A DNA stretch of 64,000 nt from Streptomyces fodineus. GTDB lineage: Bacteria > Actinomycetota > Actinomycetes > Streptomycetales > Streptomycetaceae. The position numbers and the translations under genes were made by a program. The notes below the pieces were generated by a model that saw nothing but the letters and a program-made list of their open reading frames with translations, was not told the DNA's origin and did no database searches. Numbering within the stretch: the stretch's first letter is position 1; each line of letters begins with the position of its first letter. Positions 26,839 to 35,633 of the stretch are shown piece after piece. Where the stretch lies: positions 8,928,001-8,992,000 of the forward strand of contig NZ_CP017248.1 of NCBI RefSeq assembly GCF_001735805.1, read 5' to 3'.

Positions 26839-27615
26839 ATGGATCACACGGCGGTGCTCGCCCGCTACGACCGGGACATGCGCGAGAACGCGGCTCCCGA
26901 CGGCCCCGGTGCCCGGATCGAACGGGTCGGCGCGGTGGTGCGCCAGATCGCGGACGCGCAGGGCTGGAACGGCGTGCTCTGGTCCGCTCTGGACCCGGCG
27001 GGCGTGCAGGGGGCGATCGATGAGCAGATCGCCTGCTTCACCGGCCTCGGCCGCGCCTTCGAGTGGAAGCTCTACGGCCACGACACGCCCGGCGATCTCG
27101 GCGCCCGGCTCACCGCCGCCGGATTCCGGGCCGAGGAGGAGGAGACACTGCTGGTCGGCGAGACCGGCCGGATCGCCGTGGCTGCCGAACTCCCCGAGGG
27201 CATCCGGCTCGTGCAGGCCACCGACCCCGCCGGGGTCGACCTGGTCGTGGACGTCCACGAGAAGGCCTTCGGCACCGACGGCACCCGGTTGCGGCACCGC
27301 CTGCTCGCCCGGCTGGCCGCCGACCCCGGCACGCTCGTCGCCGTGGTCGCGCTCGCCGGGGACGAACCCGTCAGCGCCGCCCGGATGGAGCTGGTGCCCG
27401 GCACCCCGTTCGCCGGGCTGTGGGGCGGCGGCACCGTCGAGGCCTGGCGGGGCCGGGGCGTCTACCGCGCCCTGGTCACCCATCGCGCCCGCGTCGCCGC
27501 CGCCCACGGCTACCGCTATCTCCAGGTCGACGCCTCACCCATGAGCCGCCCGGTCCTGCAGCGCCTCGGCTTCCACGCGCTGAGCACCACCACCCCCTAC
27601 CTGTACGGGAGCTGA
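26839..27615 (+). CDS. GNAT-family N-acetyltransferase
   Basis: 258-residue protein with an N-terminal half of unclear fold (about 1-115) and a C-terminal GNAT domain (about 120-255) with the acetyl-CoA motif 'GTVEAWRGRGVYRAL' (R-x2-G-x-G/A analogue) and 'QVDASPMSRPVLQRLGF'. Substrate unknown. The GGGAGG preceding the ATG is only 1 nt away, too close, so an upstream GTG at 26830 or TTG at 26803 may be used. It sits 48 nt after the MerR gene and could be co-transcribed with it. Confidence 0.85.
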   Translation: MDHTAVLARYDRDMRENAAPDGPGARIERVGAVVRQIADAQGWNGVLWSALDPAGVQGAIDEQIACFTGLGRAFEWKLYGHDTPGDLGARLTAAGFRAEEEETLLVGETGRIAVAAELPEGIRLVQATDPAGVDLVVDVHEKAFGTDGTRLRHRLLARLAADPGTLVAVVALAGDEPVSAARMELVPGTPFAGLWGGGTVEAWRGRGVYRALVTHRARVAAAHGYRYLQVDASPMSRPVLQRLGFHALSTTTPYLYGS

Positions 27616-27733
27616 CCCCGCGTCAACGGCGCGTCCGGGGGCGGCCGCAGGAGGCGGAAGCGGTCCGCTCCGGTTATTGCCGGGACTTTCTGTTCACCGG
27701 GCCTTCATGCCATGTACCTTTCAACCAATCGAC

Positions 27734-27765
27734 GCGTGTAGAACCCTCAAGCGGGCTCTACGCGC
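27734..27765 (+). promoter_or_regulatory. Extended hairpin in the leader before the secreted DUF4350-like gene
   Basis: Inverted repeat GCGTGTAGA...TCTACGCGC (one G-U pair) with an inner CCC/GGG stem and a 6-nt loop, about 118 nt after the GNAT stop and 53 nt before the next ATG. It has no U-run. It could be a weak terminator or a 5' leader structure. Confidence 0.5.
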
Positions 27766-27818
27766 GCAGACTTGGCGCCCGCACCGCCTCTCCCCACCCC
27801 TCATGGAGGTTTCGCCGG

Positions 27819-29282
27819 ATGCTTGGATCCAGGAGATCCCGCCGCAGACTCACCACCGCTCTGGCCGGATTCGGTCTGCTCCTCACCGGAGCCGCCGTCC
27901 AGGTCGGCAGCGGCACCGCCGCGCACGCGGCCACCTCACACCGCATCCTGTTCGACAACGGCCACGCCGAGACGGCCGGAAACGCCGACTGGATCATCTC
28001 CACCAGCCAGCCCGACCCGCTCGGCCAGAACTCCTCCCCGGCCGCCGAGACCGACTGGACCGGCGCCCTGTCCTCCTGGGGCGTGGCGCTGCAGAAGACC
28101 GGCGACTACAGCCTGAAGACGCTGCCCTCGGGCTCCAGCCTCAGCTACGGCGGCTCGTCCTCGCTCGACCTGTCCAACTTCGACACACTGGTCCTGCCGG
28201 AGCCGAACACGCTGTTCACGAGCGCCGAGAAGACGGCGATCATGAACTTCGTGAAGAACGGCGGCGGTCTGTTCATGATCTCCGACCACACCGGCTCGGA
28301 CCGCAACAACGACGGCTACGACTCGGTCCAGATCCTCAACGATCTGATGACCAACAACAGCGTCGACTCCACCGACCCGTTCGGCTTCTCGATCGACTCG
28401 CTCAACATCGGCTCCGACCACCCCGCGGCGATCAGCGACAGCACCGACCCGGTGCTGCACGGCTCCTTCGGCACCGTCACCAAGAGCCTCATCGCCAACG
28501 GCACCACCGCCACCCTCAAGCCCGCCGACAACTCCTCGGTCAAGGGCCTGGTCTACCGCAGCGGTTACTCCGGCAACACCGGTGCCTTCTTCCTCACCAG
28601 CACCTTCGGCAGTGGCCGCGTCGCCTACTGGGGCGACAGCTCCCCGATCGACGACGGCACCGGCCAGGCCGGCAACACCCTGTACGACGGCTGGCACGAC
28701 TCCAGCGCCACCAACGCGGCCCTCGCCCTCAACGCCACCGCCTGGCTGGCGGGTTCGGGCACCAGCGGCGGCGGCGGTGGTGGCGGAGGCGGTGGTGGTA
28801 CCGGCACCTGCACCGCCGCCCAGCTCCTCGGCAACAACGGCTTCGAGTCCGGCACCAGCGCGTGGAGCGCGTCCAGCGGCGTCATCACCAACTCGACCGG
28901 TGAGGCTGCCCATTCGGGCTCGTACTACGCCTGGCTCGACGGCTACGGCACCGCCACCACCGACACCCTCTCCCAGAACGTGACCATCCCGTCCGGCTGC
29001 TCGACCGCCACGTTCAGCTTCTATCTGCACGTCGACACCGCGGAGACCTCGACCAGCACGGCCTACGACACGCTCAACGTCCAGGTTCTGGGCAGCTCCG
29101 GCACGGTCCTGGGCACCCTGGCCACCTACTCGAACCTCAACGCGGCCTCCGGCTACACCCAGCGCAGCTTCGACCTCAGCGCTTACGCCGGGCAGACCGT
29201 CACGCTGAAGTTCACCGGCACCGAGGGCTCCAAGTACCAGACCTCGTTCGTCGTCGACGACACCGCGCTCAACGTCGCCTGA
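27819..29282 (+). CDS. Secreted DUF4350-like protein with C-terminal beta-sandwich domain
   Basis: 487-residue exported protein. Signal peptide at 1-44 (ends 'AHAATS'). The catalytic-like N-terminal domain (about 45-310) begins 'HRILFDNGHAETAGNADWI' and contains 'FVKNGGGLFMISDHTGSD', resembling DUF4350/GATase-like folds that Streptomyces genomes list as secreted hydrolases. A poly-Gly linker (about 318-332) precedes a C-terminal beta-sandwich ('NNGFESGTSAWSASSGVI...YDTLNVQVLGSSGTVL') also found at the ends of Streptomyces secreted proteases. GGAGG 9 nt before ATG. The enzymatic role is not established. Confidence 0.72.
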   Translation: MLGSRRSRRRLTTALAGFGLLLTGAAVQVGSGTAAHAATSHRILFDNGHAETAGNADWIISTSQPDPLGQNSSPAAETDWTGALSSWGVALQKTGDYSLKTLPSGSSLSYGGSSSLDLSNFDTLVLPEPNTLFTSAEKTAIMNFVKNGGGLFMISDHTGSDRNNDGYDSVQILNDLMTNNSVDSTDPFGFSIDSLNIGSDHPAAISDSTDPVLHGSFGTVTKSLIANGTTATLKPADNSSVKGLVYRSGYSGNTGAFFLTSTFGSGRVAYWGDSSPIDDGTGQAGNTLYDGWHDSSATNAALALNATAWLAGSGTSGGGGGGGGGGGTGTCTAAQLLGNNGFESGTSAWSASSGVITNSTGEAAHSGSYYAWLDGYGTATTDTLSQNVTIPSGCSTATFSFYLHVDTAETSTSTAYDTLNVQVLGSSGTVLGTLATYSNLNAASGYTQRSFDLSAYAGQTVTLKFTGTEGSKYQTSFVVDDTALNVA

Positions 29283-29288
29283 CGTACC

Positions 29289-29313
29289 GGGGCCCGGCCA
29301 TGTGCCGGGCCCC
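29289..29313. terminator. 10-bp perfect hairpin between convergent genes
   Basis: GGGGCCCGGC (29289-29298), 5-nt loop, GCCGGGCCCC (29304-29313), midway in the 40-bp gap between two gene ends; likely bidirectional. Confidence 0.85.
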
Positions 29314-29322
29314 ACCCGCGGC

Positions 29323-32046
29323 TCAGGCGGCCGGCACCGTCCGCTCCGGCGTGTTCCAGCCGGAGACCCGCGCACGCGGCGCCGAGCCGTGCAGATCGGC
29401 CGTCCGGTAGGTCGCGGTCAGCGTCACCGACTCGCCCGGCCACAGGCTCACCTCGTTGTCCGACCAGCGCACCGGCAGCACCGGCTCCCCCCGCGCGTCC
29501 ACGAGGTGGACGTCCGCCAGCAGCGCCGGGGTCTTCCCGCTTCCTGTGTTGCGCAGAGTGACCGTCGTGGTCGACGTGCCGTCCGAGGACTCCGTGGCCG
29601 CCGTCGCCGACACCGGTACCTGCGCCATCGAGGCGAGCCCGCTGAGGTCCGCGTAGCTCGTCGTCGGCGTGTAGTACCAGGTGGTGCCGGACCAGTCCAG
29701 CGTGTCGGGCCGGGTGGAGAGCCAGTACACGTTCCGGCTCACCTCCTGGCCGTCCGCGCCCGTCAGCACGAGGCGGAGCAGATACGTCGACGACAGCCCG
29801 CCCACCGAGGACGGCAGGGTGAGGGCCGTTCCGTGCGCCCCGTCGCCGCTCACCGTCAGCCCGGTCACGGTCTTGTCGTACCTCTGTGTGCCGTCGGGGT
29901 CGAACAGGGTGGCCCGTGCGGTGAGTCCGGTCGCGGAGGCCGGCCGGTGGTTGACGACGACGACCGAGCGGTTGTCGTACGAGTACTGGATGTGCAGCGG
30001 CTCGTTCGCCTTCTTCGCGCCGAAGTAGGCCCCGCCCTGGTCCAGGTAGCGGTCCATCAGCTGCCAGTGCAGGGACGTCCAGCCGCTGTCGAACATCCAG
30101 TGGATCACCCCGGTCGAGGGTTTCGACGCGTCTGTGGCGTTGCGGTCGTAGGCCTCGAACTGGGCGCGGACGTTTTCGTACTGGGCCAGCTGGGCCTTGC
30201 GCACATAGTCGGCGAGGCCGGTGGGGGCGCCGTAGCGGCCGGTGAGGGCGGCGTCGTAGATCTTGAGCGTGCCGAAGACCGAGGACGGCGAGCGGTGGTA
30301 CTGCCTGGCCGCCGGGTCCTTCCAGAGGGTGTCCAGTTCGGCCGGGGTCAGCATGCGGCGCAGGGTGTCGAGGGTCGGGATGCTGGGGCCCGCGCTGGTC
30401 TCGGAGTTGAAGCCGGTGGCTCCGCCCTCGCGTTTGGCGTACCAGTAGCCCGGCGGCACCCAGTCGTACGGGCCGGTCATCTTCATGCCCGAACTGCCCA
30501 GCCGGGGTGAGGACTTGGCCGAGGCGGCGGAGACCACCGGGTCGGGCCAGTCGGCGGCCCGCAGGGCGTCCAGATAGGCCTTCTCGATCTTCGCGTCGGG
30601 TGCGAAGTCGCTGCCGATCAGGAAGGAGATCACGCTCGGGTGGTCGCGCAGCCGGGCGGCCTCGGCGGCCATGGACGCCTTCGCCACCGGATAGTCGGCC
30701 TCGGTCCACGGCTCGCCGGGCTCGTCGGCCCCGTTGACGTTGCCCTCCCACTTGTCGCAGCACTCCCAGCCCGGCAGCGTGAGGATGCCGTACCGGTCGG
30801 CCAGGTCGAAGAACTCGTCCGGCTCCAGGTGCCCTTCGAGGCGGATCGTGTTCAGGCCGAGGTCGACGGCGTACTTCAGCCGGTCCTCGACGTACCGGCT
30901 GTCCCAGCGCAGGAACTCGTCCGGCGACCAGCCGCCGCCCTTGATCAGCAGCGTGCGGCCGTTGATCCGGTACCGGCGGGCGCCGTCCGGGTCGAGCGGT
31001 GCCTGGACATCGCGGATGCCGAAGCTCTCGTGCGTGGTGTCCGAGGTCGCACCGGCGACGGACGCGGTGAGGTCGAGCTCGTACAGCGGCTGTCCGCCCA
31101 TCCCGGCCGGCCACCACACCTTGGGCGCGGTGAGATGCAGAGCCGGGGTGTCGGCGGGGGAGAAGGTGACCGTCTTCGTCTCGTGGGCGGCGAGCGGGAC
31201 CTGCCGGGTGAAGCCCGTCGCGCCGATGTGTCCGGTGACCTCGGCGGTGACCGCGCTGCCGGTGTCGTTGCGGGCCTGCGCCTTCACCGTCAGGTCGGCG
31301 GAGGCGAGCGACGGCACCGCGAGCCTGGTGACGACGTGCGCGTCACGCAGCGCCACCGGGCCGCCTGTGCGTACCAGGACGTCCCGGACGATGCCCATGT
31401 TCCGGTCGGGCGGCGGCTGGAGCCAGTCGATCCAGCCCATGGTGAGGTCCTTGTCGGGGTCGTCGGGCTGGATGCGGAAGGCGACGGTGTTGGTGCCGGA
31501 CCTGACCAGCGAGGTGATGTCCAGCTCGTGGTGCGTGTAGGCGCCGGTGACCTCCGCGGTCTTCGCCACCTGCCGGCCGTCGACGTAGACGTCGGCCGCC
31601 GAGATCACCCCGCTGAAGTCGAGGAAGGTGCGCCGCGCGGTGTCCTCGACGGTGAAGTCGGAGCGGTACCACCAGGGGACCTGGAAGTCGGCCCTGGGGA
31701 TCTTCTGCTGGTTGGTGGAGAAGAACGGATCGGCGTACACGCCGTCGGCGAGCAGCGCGGCCAGGACCGTGGAGCGCGGGCCCGCCGGATACCAGCCCCG
31801 CGCCGGATAGCCGGGGGAGGAGACGGCCGCCGGTGAGTCGCTCACCTTCGCGGAGGACTGGATGGCGTAACCGGCGAGCGGGGTGCCGGTGCCGGCCGCC
31901 GAGGGGACGTGGGTGGTCCGGGCGTGTCCGTGTGGCGCCGCCGGTTGCCGGGCGCCGGCCCAGACGCCGCTGGTCAGGGAGCCGAGGAGGCCGAGGACCA
32001 GCGCGGTGACGGCGTACCGGCGTCCGAGGGCGGGGCGAGAAGGCAT
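29323..32046 (-). CDS. csxA: Secreted exo-beta-D-glucosaminidase (GH2, CsxA-like)
   Basis: 907-residue exported glycoside hydrolase family 2 enzyme that releases glucosamine from chitosan ends. Signal peptide at about 1-30. Sugar-binding jelly-roll (about 90-230, 'WWYRSDFTVED...FLDFSGVISAADVYVDGRQV'), immunoglobulin-like domain (about 240-350), TIM barrel (about 360-640) and C-terminal beta domains. Candidate acid/base Asp480 in 'LIGSDFAP' and nucleophile Glu549 in 'FNSETSAGP', 69 residues apart, close to the Asp469/Glu541 pair known from Amycolatopsis CsxA. Endo-beta-mannosidase is the alternative within GH2. Its promoter carries a palindrome shared with the permease promoter, and a ROK repressor gene lies 107 bp upstream. 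Confidence 0.88.
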   Translation of the reverse strand: MPSRPALGRRYAVTALVLGLLGSLTSGVWAGARQPAAPHGHARTTHVPSAAGTGTPLAGYAIQSSAKVSDSPAAVSSPGYPARGWYPAGPRSTVLAALLADGVYADPFFSTNQQKIPRADFQVPWWYRSDFTVEDTARRTFLDFSGVISAADVYVDGRQVAKTAEVTGAYTHHELDITSLVRSGTNTVAFRIQPDDPDKDLTMGWIDWLQPPPDRNMGIVRDVLVRTGGPVALRDAHVVTRLAVPSLASADLTVKAQARNDTGSAVTAEVTGHIGATGFTRQVPLAAHETKTVTFSPADTPALHLTAPKVWWPAGMGGQPLYELDLTASVAGATSDTTHESFGIRDVQAPLDPDGARRYRINGRTLLIKGGGWSPDEFLRWDSRYVEDRLKYAVDLGLNTIRLEGHLEPDEFFDLADRYGILTLPGWECCDKWEGNVNGADEPGEPWTEADYPVAKASMAAEAARLRDHPSVISFLIGSDFAPDAKIEKAYLDALRAADWPDPVVSAASAKSSPRLGSSGMKMTGPYDWVPPGYWYAKREGGATGFNSETSAGPSIPTLDTLRRMLTPAELDTLWKDPAARQYHRSPSSVFGTLKIYDAALTGRYGAPTGLADYVRKAQLAQYENVRAQFEAYDRNATDASKPSTGVIHWMFDSGWTSLHWQLMDRYLDQGGAYFGAKKANEPLHIQYSYDNRSVVVVNHRPASATGLTARATLFDPDGTQRYDKTVTGLTVSGDGAHGTALTLPSSVGGLSSTYLLRLVLTGADGQEVSRNVYWLSTRPDTLDWSGTTWYYTPTTSYADLSGLASMAQVPVSATAATESSDGTSTTTVTLRNTGSGKTPALLADVHLVDARGEPVLPVRWSDNEVSLWPGESVTLTATYRTADLHGSAPRARVSGWNTPERTVPAA

Positions 32047-32064
32047 GGCAGGGCTCCGGCCTTG

Positions 32065-32096
32065 TAAAGTTAGGAAACTTTACTAACTCGGCTCAA
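32065..32096 (-). promoter_or_regulatory. csxA promoter with embedded ROK-type operator
   Basis: Reading the minus strand: -35 TTGAGC (32096-32091), 18-nt spacer, -10 TAACTT (32072-32067). The 21-bp box at 32085-32065 reads TAGTAAAGTTTCCTAACTTTA and includes a 19-bp imperfect palindrome (GTTAG...CTAAC). An overlapping perfect inverted repeat GTAAAGTT-N4-AACTTTAC is also present. The box matches 17 of 21 positions in the permease promoter at 33380-33400. The design predicts repression by occlusion of the -35/-10 spacer. Confidence 0.8.
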
Positions 32097-32153
32097 GCTA
32101 GGGCGCTGAGCCGACCGTGTCAACGACCGTTCGTACCCGCGCTCTTCGGCCTG

Positions 32154-33338
32154 TCAGGTTCCGGCCGTCCTGCGCTCGAAGACCAGGTCCCGGGCCGTGT
32201 CCAGCGCCGTGGCCACCGCGCCGAGCAGCACCGCGTCCTCGCCGAGCCGGCTCGGCGCGATCCGCGGGCGCAGCGGGGTGAGGGTGCGCACATGCTCCTG
32301 GACGGGCCGTAGCAGCAGGTCGACGCTGTGGCCGACGCCGCCGCCGAGCACCACCAGGTCCGGGTCGAGCACGGCGGCGGCCGCCGCCACCGTGTGCGCG
32401 ATCCGCTCGCCCTCCAGCTCCACCGCCCGCAGGGCCGCCGGATCGCCCTGCCGGGCCGCGTCGAAGACCGCCTTCGCCGTCAGCTGCCCGCTCATCCCGA
32501 ACTCCCGGGCGGCCTCCACCACGGCCACCCCGGACACCGCGTCCTCCAGCCGCTCCGGCTTCTGCCGCCCCGGCCAGGGCAGGAAGCCGATCTCGCCGGC
32601 CAGCCCGTGTGCCCCCGTGAACAGCCGCCCCTCGCTCACGACGCCCATCCCGAGTCCGGTGCCGATCAGGATGTAGGCGAACAGCCGGCTGCCCGTGCCG
32701 ACGCCGTAGGTGTACTCGCCGAGCGCGGCGAGGTTGGCGTCGTTGTGCACCTCCAGCGGCACCCCCAGCTCCTCGCGCATCCGGTCGACGAGTCCGGCGC
32801 GCCCCCAGCCCGGCAGATGCATCGCGTACCGCACCCGCCGCTGTTTCTCGTCGTAGACGCCGGGCGTGCCGACCACCCCGTGCACCACTGCGGCCGGGTC
32901 CACGCCCGAGCCCGCGATCGCCTGGCGGGCGGTGCCCACGACCAGGCCGGCCAGCGCGGCGGAGGCGCGGGCCCGGTTGCGTACGTCGGCCCGGGCGACG
33001 ACCGTGCCGTCCAGATCGACCACCGCCACCCGCAGCCAGCCGCGGCCGATGTCCACGCCGAGCGCGTACCCGGCGGCCGGGTCGGGGGCGTAGAGCACCG
33101 CGGTGCGCCCGCGCTCCGGGGCGTGGGTGCCGACCTCGTGCACCAGCCCGGCCGTCTCCAGGGAGGCCAGCGCGCTGGAGACCGTCGGCTTGGACAGCCC
33201 GGTCTCCCGGGCCAGTTGGGCACGCGAGGCGGCGCCGAGGGCGCGCAGCCGGTCCAGCAGAAGCCGCTCGTTGGTGCTGCGCAGCCGCCGGCGGCTCCAG
33301 GGCTGTTCGTGCTGCTCTTCGGCGTCACTGACGGTCAT
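32154..33338 (-). CDS. ROK-family transcriptional repressor
   Basis: 394-residue regulator. Winged helix at about 15-75 ('STNERLLLDRLRALGAASRAQLARETGLSKPTVSSAL'), then a ROK sugar-kinase-like fold: 'YALGVDIGRGWLRVAVVDLDG' (phosphate 1), 'VGTPGVYDE', 'VHNDANLAALGEYTYG', 'ILIGTGLGMGVV' and 'HGLAGEIGFLPW'. The Cys-rich zinc motif of ROK kinases is absent, as in many regulators of the family. The ligand is probably a sugar or amino sugar. It sits between csxA (same strand) and a divergent APC permease whose promoters share an operator, so it probably controls both. ATG 33338 starts after low-complexity sequence; its ribosome site is weak. Confidence 0.88.
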   Translation of the reverse strand: MTVSDAEEQHEQPWSRRRLRSTNERLLLDRLRALGAASRAQLARETGLSKPTVSSALASLETAGLVHEVGTHAPERGRTAVLYAPDPAAGYALGVDIGRGWLRVAVVDLDGTVVARADVRNRARASAALAGLVVGTARQAIAGSGVDPAAVVHGVVGTPGVYDEKQRRVRYAMHLPGWGRAGLVDRMREELGVPLEVHNDANLAALGEYTYGVGTGSRLFAYILIGTGLGMGVVSEGRLFTGAHGLAGEIGFLPWPGRQKPERLEDAVSGVAVVEAAREFGMSGQLTAKAVFDAARQGDPAALRAVELEGERIAHTVAAAAAVLDPDLVVLGGGVGHSVDLLLRPVQEHVRTLTPLRPRIAPSRLGEDAVLLGAVATALDTARDLVFERRTAGT

Positions 33339-33369
33339 CGGACCATTCTCATGTATTCCCGGCGCATAC

Positions 33370-33400
33370 TTGACGCATCTAGTAAGGCTCCTTAACTTTA
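33370..33400 (+). promoter_or_regulatory. Permease promoter with the same 21-bp operator
   Basis: -35 TTGACG (33370-33375), 17-nt spacer, -10 TAACTT (33393-33398). The operator TAGTAAGGCTCCTTAACTTTA (33380-33400) occupies the spacer and -10 just as at csxA and contains TAAGG-CT-CCTTA. It also lies 42 bp upstream of the divergent ROK gene, so autoregulation is possible. Confidence 0.8.
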
Positions 33401-33456
33401 TCGGCCAGTCAGCCCACCAGGTGCCGTCGAGCGCGCCCGTGGCGTCAGGAGTCCCC

Positions 33457-34908
33457 ATGTCCGGTAGCCCGCCACCCACGGGTGGTTTCGTCCGCCGTGT
33501 CGGCCTGTTCCAGGCCACGGCCATCAACATGAGCCAGATGTGCGGCATCGGCCCGTTCGTCACGATCCCGCTGATGGTCACCGCGTTCGGCGGCCCGCAG
33601 GCGGTCATCGGCTTCGTCGCGGGCGCCGTCCTCGCGCTGTGCGACGGACTGGTCTGGGCCGAACTGGGCGCCTCCATGCCCGGATCCGGCGGCAGTTACG
33701 TCTATCTGCGCCAGGCATTCCAGTACCGCACGGGCCGGCTGATGCCGTTCCTGTTCGTGTGGACGGCCATGCTCTTCATCCCGCTGATCATGTCCACGGG
33801 CGTGGTCGGTTTCATCCAGTACCTGGGCTACCTCGCCCCGCACCTCGGGCAGACCGCCGGCGACCTGATCGGGCTCGGCATCATCGCCCTGGTCGTGCTC
33901 CTGCTCTGGCGCGGCATCGAGCACATCGCCCGGATCACCGCCGTGATGTGGGCCGTGATGATCGCCTCGGTGCTCCTGGTGATCGTCGCCGCCGCCACCG
34001 ACTTCAGCCCGCACCTGGCCTTCACCTACCCCTCGGGCGCCTTCGACCTGACGGGCAACCACTTCTGGCTCGGCTTCGCCGCGGGCCTGACCATCGGCAT
34101 CTACGACTACCTGGGCTACAACACCACCGCGTACATGGGCGCCGAGATCAAGGACCCCGGCCGCACGCTCCCGCGCTCGATCCTCCTCTCCATCCTCGGC
34201 ATCATGGTGATCTACCTGCTGCTCCAGATCGGCACCCTCGGAGTGGTCGACTGGCGGCGTATGACCGACCCGCACGACATCGCCTCCACCTCGGTCGCCT
34301 CGGCGGTGCTGGAGAAGACCTGGGGCAAGGGCGCCGCCGACACGGTGACCGTGCTGATCCTGGTCACTGCCTTCGCCTCGGTCTTCACCGGCCTGCTCGG
34401 CGGCTCACGCGTCCCCTACGACGCCGCCCGCGAGCGCGTGTTCTTCCGCCCGTACGAGAAGCTGCACCCCAGACACCGGTTTCCGATGCTGGGCCTCGCG
34501 ACCATGGGGGTGATCACCGCCGTCGGCTTCCTGATCGGCCGCCACACCGACCTTGCGACGTTGATCCAGCTGCTCACCACGGTCATGGTGATCGTCCAGG
34601 CGCTCGCCCAGATCGTGGCGCTGACCGTCGTGCGCAAACGGCAGCCGACGCTGCGCCGTCCGTACCGGATGTGGCTGTATCCGCTGCCCGGCATCGTCGC
34701 GTTCATCGGCTGGTGCGTGATCTACGGCTACGCCGACAAGAACTCCCCGGGCCGCCACCCCATCGAGTGGTCCCTGGCGTGGCTGGCCCTCGGCTGTGTG
34801 GCCTTCGCCGTCTGGGCGCGGCTGGAGAAGGTGTGGCCGTTCGGGGCGAAGGAGATCACCGAGGAGTACCTGGCGGGCACGGACCCCGACGTGGCACCCG
34901 TGGGATGA
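33457..34908 (+). CDS. APC-superfamily permease
   Basis: 483-residue inner-membrane transporter with about 12 helices. It belongs to the amino acid-polyamine-organocation superfamily: the first helix has 'TAINMSQMCGIGPFVTIPL' with the unwound G-x-G/N segment, and 'YDYLGYNTTAYMGAEIKDPGRTLPRSI' marks helix 6 and loop 7. The usual substrates are amino acids or amines. The location beside csxA and the shared operator suggest uptake of a compound tied to chitosan or amino-sugar use, but this is inferred from regulation only. AGGAG 6 nt before ATG. Confidence 0.88.
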   Translation: MSGSPPPTGGFVRRVGLFQATAINMSQMCGIGPFVTIPLMVTAFGGPQAVIGFVAGAVLALCDGLVWAELGASMPGSGGSYVYLRQAFQYRTGRLMPFLFVWTAMLFIPLIMSTGVVGFIQYLGYLAPHLGQTAGDLIGLGIIALVVLLLWRGIEHIARITAVMWAVMIASVLLVIVAAATDFSPHLAFTYPSGAFDLTGNHFWLGFAAGLTIGIYDYLGYNTTAYMGAEIKDPGRTLPRSILLSILGIMVIYLLLQIGTLGVVDWRRMTDPHDIASTSVASAVLEKTWGKGAADTVTVLILVTAFASVFTGLLGGSRVPYDAARERVFFRPYEKLHPRHRFPMLGLATMGVITAVGFLIGRHTDLATLIQLLTTVMVIVQALAQIVALTVVRKRQPTLRRPYRMWLYPLPGIVAFIGWCVIYGYADKNSPGRHPIEWSLAWLALGCVAFAVWARLEKVWPFGAKEITEEYLAGTDPDVAPVG

Positions 34909-34949
34909 GCAACGGGCCCGCGCGGGGGCGGAGTTACGGCAGTCTTCGC

Positions 34950-34991
34950 AGAGCCTCCCCGGCCCGGACCCGAGTCCGCCGGGGAGGCTCT
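34950..34991 (+). terminator. 14-bp perfect stem after the permease gene
   Basis: AGAGCCTCCCCGGC (34950-34963) pairs exactly with GCCGGGGAGGCTCT (34978-34991), with a further GGAC/GTCC pairing in the loop. It ends 6 nt before the ATG of the decayed acetyltransferase, so it would also fold over that gene's ribosome site. Confidence 0.88.
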
Positions 34992-34997
34992 CGTTCC

Positions 34998-35544
34998 ATG
35001 ACCGAAACCGTCCTACCCCTCGCCACCGTCCGCCCCGCGACCGCCGAGGACCGGCCCACCGCGGAGCGGCTGTGGCCGATGTTCCGCCATGACCTGTCCG
35101 GCGTGCGGAGCGTCCTGCCCGCCCCCGACGGCACCTTCCGCGGCGAGTGGGTCGAGAGCGCCTTCACCCGGCCCGGCTGGGCGCCGTATCTGCTCGTGTG
35201 CGGCGCACACCCGGCCGGCTCCGCGTTCGTGCGCGGACTCGACCGCCCGGTGCGGGTGCTGAACAGTTTCTTCGTGGTCCGCGGCGCGCGGCGCAGGGCG
35301 TCGGGCTGTGGGCCGTGCGCGCGGTGCTCACCCGGCGCCCGGTCCATGGCGGATCGCCTTTCAGTACGACAACCCGGCCGCCGTGGTCCTCTGGCACCGC
35401 GTGGGGTCGGACCTCGCCGGGGACGCCTGGACGCGGGAACCCCGGCCGGTGCCGGGGCGGCCCGAACTGGCCAGGGACGTGTGGCTGACCTGTCGCGTGG
35501 GCGGGGTGGTACCACCGTCCGGGGTTCACCGTCTGCGTGGCTGA
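34998..35544 (+). pseudogene. GNAT acetyltransferase broken by two frameshifts
   Basis: The intact start MTETVLPLATVRPATAEDRP runs to 'NSFFVVRGARR' (about 35288) in one frame. The reading then continues as 'GVGLWAVRAVLTRRP' in a second frame (to about 35340), and as 'PWRIAFQYDNPAAVVLWHRVG' in a third. Together these recreate the usual GNAT order: substrate strand, acetyl-CoA loop, then the 'FQ.DNPAAV.FWRR' helix. No single frame encodes the domain. Either a pseudogene or two sequence errors; the frames are too well preserved for an old relic. Confidence 0.75.
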
Positions 35545-35633
35545 CGGGAATCCAGGGCGGGATGCCGCCGTCGACGCGCATCGGCGGGGTGACCGTCGCG
35601 AGGTCCGCATCGCCCATTCGTCCGCCGCTGTGG

